DNA of 64,000 nt, taken from an uncultured Clostridia bacterium. Lineage in GTDB: Bacteria > Bacillota > Clostridia > Lachnospirales > CAG-274. The position numbers were made by a program, and so were the translations under genes. Under the pieces are notes generated by a model that ran no database searches, was not told the DNA's origin, and worked only from the letters and a program-made list of their open reading frames with translations. The DNA is taken from the NCBI GenBank assembly GCA_947591605.1, contig CANQDF010000007.1, positions 1 to 64,000 of the forward strand, written 5' to 3'. Positions 59,952 to 64,000 of the stretch are shown one piece after another; the first letter of the stretch is position 1; each line of letters opens with the position of its first letter.

Positions 59952-60905
59952 ATGCAGGATAAAATTTTGGAGCTTCTGAGGCAGAGCGGCGGTTTTGTTT
60001 CGGGTGAGTACATAGGCTCAAAGTTTAATATATCAAGGGCTGCGGTAGGCAAGTACATAGCCCGTCTGAGGCAGCTTGGGTATCGTATAGATGCGGTTTC
60101 GTCAAAAGGATATATGTTCATAGACGACAACAATGTGTTAAGCCTTGACGATATAGGCATTAAAAACTGTGTGTATCTCCCGGAGGTGGATTCCACCAAC
60201 CTGGAGGCAAAGCGTATAGCCGCCGAGGATTTTGAGGACAAGCTGCTTATAGTATGCGGCAGACAGACAGGCGGCAGAGGCAGGCTGGGCAGGACGTGGA
60301 CAGACAATGGCGAGGATGTTTGTATGAGCTGTCTTTTTAAGCCCGATATACCTCCCGTAGATGTGCCTGCGCTTACGCTTGCGGCAGGGCTGGCGGTTGC
60401 GGATGCCCTTGAGGAGCTTACGGGGCTTAGCCTTGGCATAAAATGGCCCAACGATGTTATTTTAAACGGCAAAAAGCTTGTCGGCATCCTTACCGAGATG
60501 AGTGCGGAGATGGATCATATCAACTATGCGGTTACCGGCATAGGCATAAATGTAAACAGGCAGAGCTTTGACGGCGAGCTTAAGGATAAGGCGACATCGC
60601 TTGCAATAGAGCTTGGGCATACACTTAAGCGGAGCGAGGTAATAAGGCGCTGCGTACCGAGGCTGTACGAATACTATGACATATTCTGTGCCGAGGGCTT
60701 TGCGGCTCTTGCCGACAAATATACAAAAAAATGTATAAACATAGGCAAAACCGTAAAAGCAGTTTACAGAAACAGGACTCTTACGGCGTATGCAAAGGGC
60801 GTTGATACGGACGGCAGCCTTATAGCCGATGATACGGACGGCAATGAGATAAAGATAAGCTCGGGTGAGGTATCACTCAGGCTTGAAAATGATAAATATA
60901 TCTGA
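59952..60905 (+). CDS. birA: Biotin ligase and repressor BirA
   Basis: BirA attaches biotin to carrier proteins and, as a dimer, represses biotin genes. The 317-residue protein has an N-terminal helix-turn-helix (about residues 1-60, SGEYIGSKFNISRAAVGKYIARLRQLGY), the ligase domain with GGRGRLGRTWTDNGEDV (biotinyl-AMP loop, about 108-124), IKWPNDVILNGKKLVGIL (about 160-178) and a C-terminal SH3-like part (about 265-317). ATG follows TTGGGAG. Divergent from acpS; no biotin operator is recognised. Confidence 0.94.
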   Translation: MQDKILELLRQSGGFVSGEYIGSKFNISRAAVGKYIARLRQLGYRIDAVSSKGYMFIDDNNVLSLDDIGIKNCVYLPEVDSTNLEAKRIAAEDFEDKLLIVCGRQTGGRGRLGRTWTDNGEDVCMSCLFKPDIPPVDVPALTLAAGLAVADALEELTGLSLGIKWPNDVILNGKKLVGILTEMSAEMDHINYAVTGIGINVNRQSFDGELKDKATSLAIELGHTLKRSEVIRRCVPRLYEYYDIFCAEGFAALADKYTKKCINIGKTVKAVYRNRTLTAYAKGVDTDGSLIADDTDGNEIKISSGEVSLRLENDKYI

Positions 60906-60920
60906 TAAGGAGTTTTTGCA

Positions 60921-61259
60921 ATGGAAAAAACTATTTTATGTGCGGCATCATTCTACAATCACAAATGCTATTTCAACAGTGATGATTTTTCCGTTTTGCC
61001 GCCCGATGTAAAAAATGAGGTAAAGGCTGTTGCGTCTGCCACTGCCGAAAAGGTAAGGGCAATAGTATCCATAGGCTTTTACGAGGACGGCAGCGTATTT
61101 GTCAACATACAGGCGGATGAAAAGGATATGGATTTTGACGAGATTGCAGCCAAATATGAAACGGAAAAGGTGACCAAGAGCAGGAAAAAGCTTTTAAATG
61201 CGCTGACGCTGTGGTACAAGGTAACAAAGCTTGGCGCAAGCGGTATTGCAATAAAATGA
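60921..61259 (+). CDS. Small conserved protein, DUF6145-like
   Basis: The 112-residue protein has no recognised enzyme motif. It is an acidic, soluble alpha/beta protein with LCAASFYNHKCYFNSDDFSVLPPDVKNEV near the start and a basic helix SRKKLLNALTLWYKV near the end. I believe it belongs to the DUF6145 group, but this is from memory and should be checked. It starts after AAGGAG, 15 bases after birA, and its stop overlaps the dusB start (ATGA), so it is part of the birA-dusB transcript. Confidence 0.65.
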   Translation: MEKTILCAASFYNHKCYFNSDDFSVLPPDVKNEVKAVASATAEKVRAIVSIGFYEDGSVFVNIQADEKDMDFDEIAAKYETEKVTKSRKKLLNALTLWYKVTKLGASGIAIK

Positions 61260-62233
61260 AAATAGGCAGCTTACAGCTTGAAAACAATGTATTTCTTGCA
61301 CCGATGGCAGGCGTTACCGACAAGGTTTTCAGAGTTTTGTGCAAGGAGATGGGCTGTGCCCTTGTGTACTCGGAGATGGTAAGCGCAAAGGGAATAATGC
61401 ACAACAACCGCAATACGGGCAAGCTGCTTGAAATTGACAGAGCGGAGATGCCTGCGGCGGTTCAGCTTTTTGGCTCGGATCCGCTGATCCTTGGCAAAAT
61501 TGCCCAACAGCTTGATAAAAATGAGGATATTGCCCTAATAGATATTAATATGGGCTGTCCGGCGCCGAAGATATACAAAAACGGAGAGGGCTCCGCACTT
61601 TTGCACAATATCGGTCTTGTAGGCGAGATAGTGCATGCGGTGAGCCAAAGCACCTCAAAGCCCGTTACAGTAAAAATGCGCAAAGGCTTTGACGGGGAAG
61701 AGCCTGCCTGTATAAAAGCCGCCGCCGCAGCCGAAAAAAACGGCGCCGCCGCAGTTGCCGTACACGGCAGAACAAGGGAACAGTACTACAGCGGCAAGGC
61801 GGATATAGACATCATAAAAGAGGTCAAAAAAAATGTCGGTATACCCGTTATAGGAAACGGCGATATAAATTCACCGGAAAGCGCAAAGCATATGCTTGAA
61901 TATACCAACTGCGACGCAATAATGATAGGCAGGGCTGCACAGGGTAACCCGTGGATATTCAAAAGGGTGCTTGCCTACCTTTCCTCGGGAGAGCTTTTGC
62001 CGGAGCCGAGTGCCACGGAGAAGCTTGCAGCTGCAAGGCGTCACCTGGATATGCTTGTAGAGTTCAAGGGTGAGCATATAGGCGTGTGTGAAATGCGCAA
62101 GCACCTTGGATGGTATATCAGGGGTATACCGCACAGTGCGCAGATGCGTGTGCTTATAAACACGGCAGATACAAGGCAAAAAATGTATGAGGTAATTAAG
62201 CTTATTGAATATAAAGCAAAAAATATTTATTAA
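61256..62233 (+). CDS. dusB: tRNA-dihydrouridine synthase DusB
   Basis: Dus enzymes reduce uridine in tRNA D loops with FMN. The 325-residue protein starts KIGSLQLENNVFLAPMAGVTDKVFRVLCKEMG, followed by DINMGCPAPKIYKNGEGSALL with the catalytic Cys (about residue 101), VHGRTREQYYSGKAD, NGDINSPESA and MIGRAAQGNPWIF. The ATG at 61256 overlaps the preceding stop; an upstream frame start at 61211 is rejected. purM follows 15 bases later. Confidence 0.94.
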   Translation: MKIGSLQLENNVFLAPMAGVTDKVFRVLCKEMGCALVYSEMVSAKGIMHNNRNTGKLLEIDRAEMPAAVQLFGSDPLILGKIAQQLDKNEDIALIDINMGCPAPKIYKNGEGSALLHNIGLVGEIVHAVSQSTSKPVTVKMRKGFDGEEPACIKAAAAAEKNGAAAVAVHGRTREQYYSGKADIDIIKEVKKNVGIPVIGNGDINSPESAKHMLEYTNCDAIMIGRAAQGNPWIFKRVLAYLSSGELLPEPSATEKLAAARRHLDMLVEFKGEHIGVCEMRKHLGWYIRGIPHSAQMRVLINTADTRQKMYEVIKLIEYKAKNIY

Positions 62234-62248
62234 AACAGGAGGAGCATT

Positions 62249-63277
62249 ATGGATTATAAATCAGCAGGTGTAGATGTAGAAGCGGGATACAGGGCCGTCG
62301 AGCTTATGAAGAGCCATGTAAAGTCCACCTTCAGAGATGAGGTGCTTACCGATATAGGCGGTTTTGGCGGTCTTTTCAGCATTATGAAGGCAAAGGATAT
62401 GGAGGAGCCTTGTCTTGTAAGCGGTACTGACGGCGTAGGTACAAAGCTTAAAATAGCTTTTGTTATGGACAAGCATGATACCATCGGCATAGACGCAGTT
62501 GCAATGTGCGTAAACGATGTTGTGTGCAGCGGTGCGGAGCCGTTGTTCTTCCTTGACTACATAGCTTGCGGCAAGAATACACCCGAAAAAATTGCCGAGA
62601 TAGTAAGCGGTGTTGCAGAGGGCTGCAGGCAGGCAGGCTGCTCGCTTATAGGCGGTGAAACTGCGGAGATGCCCGGCTTTTATCCTGCGGATGAGTATGA
62701 TCTTGCGGGCTTTACCGTAGGCATTATGGACAGGGCAAAGGTTATAGACGGCAGCAGGATCAAGCCTGGAGATGCCCTCATAGGCATAGCATCAAGCGGT
62801 ATCCATTCAAACGGTTATTCGCTTGTAAGAAAAATTTTTAAGCCAACCATATCGGGGCTTAACGAGTACATAGAAAGGCTCGGTTCAACGCTCGGCGAGG
62901 CGCTGCTTGTACCTACAAAAATATATGTAAAGCCTGTGCTTGACCTTATAAGCAAGGTTGAGGTAAAGGGCTTGAGCCATATCACAGGCGGCGGCTTTAT
63001 AGAAAATATACCAAGGATGATGCCCGAGGGTACAAAGGCTGTCATTGAAGAAGGCTCATGGCCTGTACTGCCTGTATTTGCAATTTTGCAGCAGCTCGGA
63101 AATGTTGAGCGCATGAGCATGTACAATACCTTTAATATGGGCATAGGTATGGTTGCTGCCGTAGACGGTGCGGATGCCGACAGGGCAATAGCCGTTCTTG
63201 AAGAAAACGGTGAGAGCGCATACAAAATAGGATCTGTTGCCGAGGGCAGCGGCATTGAAATAAAGCTTCAGGGGTGA
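62249..63277 (+). CDS. purM: Phosphoribosylformylglycinamidine cyclo-ligase
   Basis: PurM closes the imidazole ring in purine synthesis. The 342-residue protein starts [25 protein letters not shown] and carries [59 protein letters not shown] and [16 protein letters not shown]. The strong ACAGGAGGAG site sets the start. purN and purD follow; purC, purF and others would be outside the window. Confidence 0.96.
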   Translation: MDYKSAGVDVEAGYRAVELMKSHVKSTFRDEVLTDIGGFGGLFSIMKAKDMEEPCLVSGTDGVGTKLKIAFVMDKHDTIGIDAVAMCVNDVVCSGAEPLFFLDYIACGKNTPEKIAEIVSGVAEGCRQAGCSLIGGETAEMPGFYPADEYDLAGFTVGIMDRAKVIDGSRIKPGDALIGIASSGIHSNGYSLVRKIFKPTISGLNEYIERLGSTLGEALLVPTKIYVKPVLDLISKVEVKGLSHITGGGFIENIPRMMPEGTKAVIEEGSWPVLPVFAILQQLGNVERMSMYNTFNMGIGMVAAVDGADADRAIAVLEENGESAYKIGSVAEGSGIEIKLQG

Positions 63278-63281
63278 TTTT

Positions 63282-64000
<719 letters not shown>

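Overview
The window reads as chromosomal DNA of a spore-forming member of the Clostridia (Firmicutes), probably a gut or rumen plant-fibre degrader. The evidence is the order mazG-HU-rqcP-yabP-yabQ-divIC, the block cysE-cysS-mrnC-rlmB-yacP-sigH, T-box and TPP leader RNAs, a large Bacillus-type SRP RNA with an Alu domain, rubrerythrin, a PPi-type phosphofructokinase, strong ribosome binding sites, TTGACA/TATAAT promoters, and a secreted pectate-lyase-like enzyme ending in a dockerin-like module. Codon use leans heavily on AGG/AGA for Arg and ATA for Ile. A relative of pectin users such as Monoglobus is possible, but the genus cannot be fixed from sequence reading alone.

Layout. 0-5.4 kb: a secreted stalk-domain protein (minus strand), a 200-bp direct-repeat element, the mazG/HU/rqcP/yabPQ/divIC cluster (nucleotide sanitation, nucleoid, ribosome rescue, spore coat, division), tRNA-Val and a small P-loop ATPase. 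5.5-11.2 kb: a divergent type IIA topoisomerase pair and a membrane acyltransferase. 11.3-12.1 kb: a long non-coding stretch with its own promoter, repeated motifs and a closing hairpin, the best candidate here for a large structured RNA. 12.1-18.7 kb: a Cys T-box driving cysE-cysS-mrnC-rlmB-yacP-sigH, then a sortase and hemW. 18.8-21 kb: rubrerythrin, DAHP synthase and a TSCPD protein. 21-27 kb: a tandem-MarR repressor with a clear palindromic operator and an RND efflux pair. 27-31.4 kb: a small secreted peptide, TrkA/TrkH potassium uptake, phosphofructokinase.

31.5-38.3 kb (minus): an XRE-type regulator, MgtE, RqcH and UvrC. 38.3-44.4 kb: a SpoVB/MurJ-like flippase, a class C26 amidotransferase, a ferredoxin, TldD/TldE and a hemerythrin-like protein that has lost iron ligands. 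44.5-47.9 kb: SRP RNA, a Leu T-box, leuA and a methyltransferase. 47.9-54.3 kb (minus): an NMT1-type ABC importer with a DUF1847 protein, then thiD-thiC behind a TPP riboswitch. 54.4-57.8 kb: the dockerin-tagged pectate-lyase-like protein. 58-64 kb: acpS-nnr (minus), then birA, a small DUF protein, dusB and purM-purN-purD (cut by the window end).

How the genes work together. RqcP and RqcH, two halves of the ribosome-associated quality-control pathway, both lie here. The sporulation genes yabP, yabQ, sigH and a spoVB-like gene fit endospore formation, and yabP has a convincing SigE-type promoter. Amino-acid supply is wired to tRNA charging through two T-boxes, and thiamine synthesis to TPP. 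The tandem-MarR protein probably represses its own gene and the efflux pump. The most interesting unexplained items are the roughly 730-nt structured-RNA candidate, the 200-bp direct-repeat element, three related minus-strand terminators with an invariant CACA loop, a hairpin motif shared by two distant leaders, the tandem-MarR operator system, the ligand-deficient hemerythrin and the 40-residue secreted peptide.
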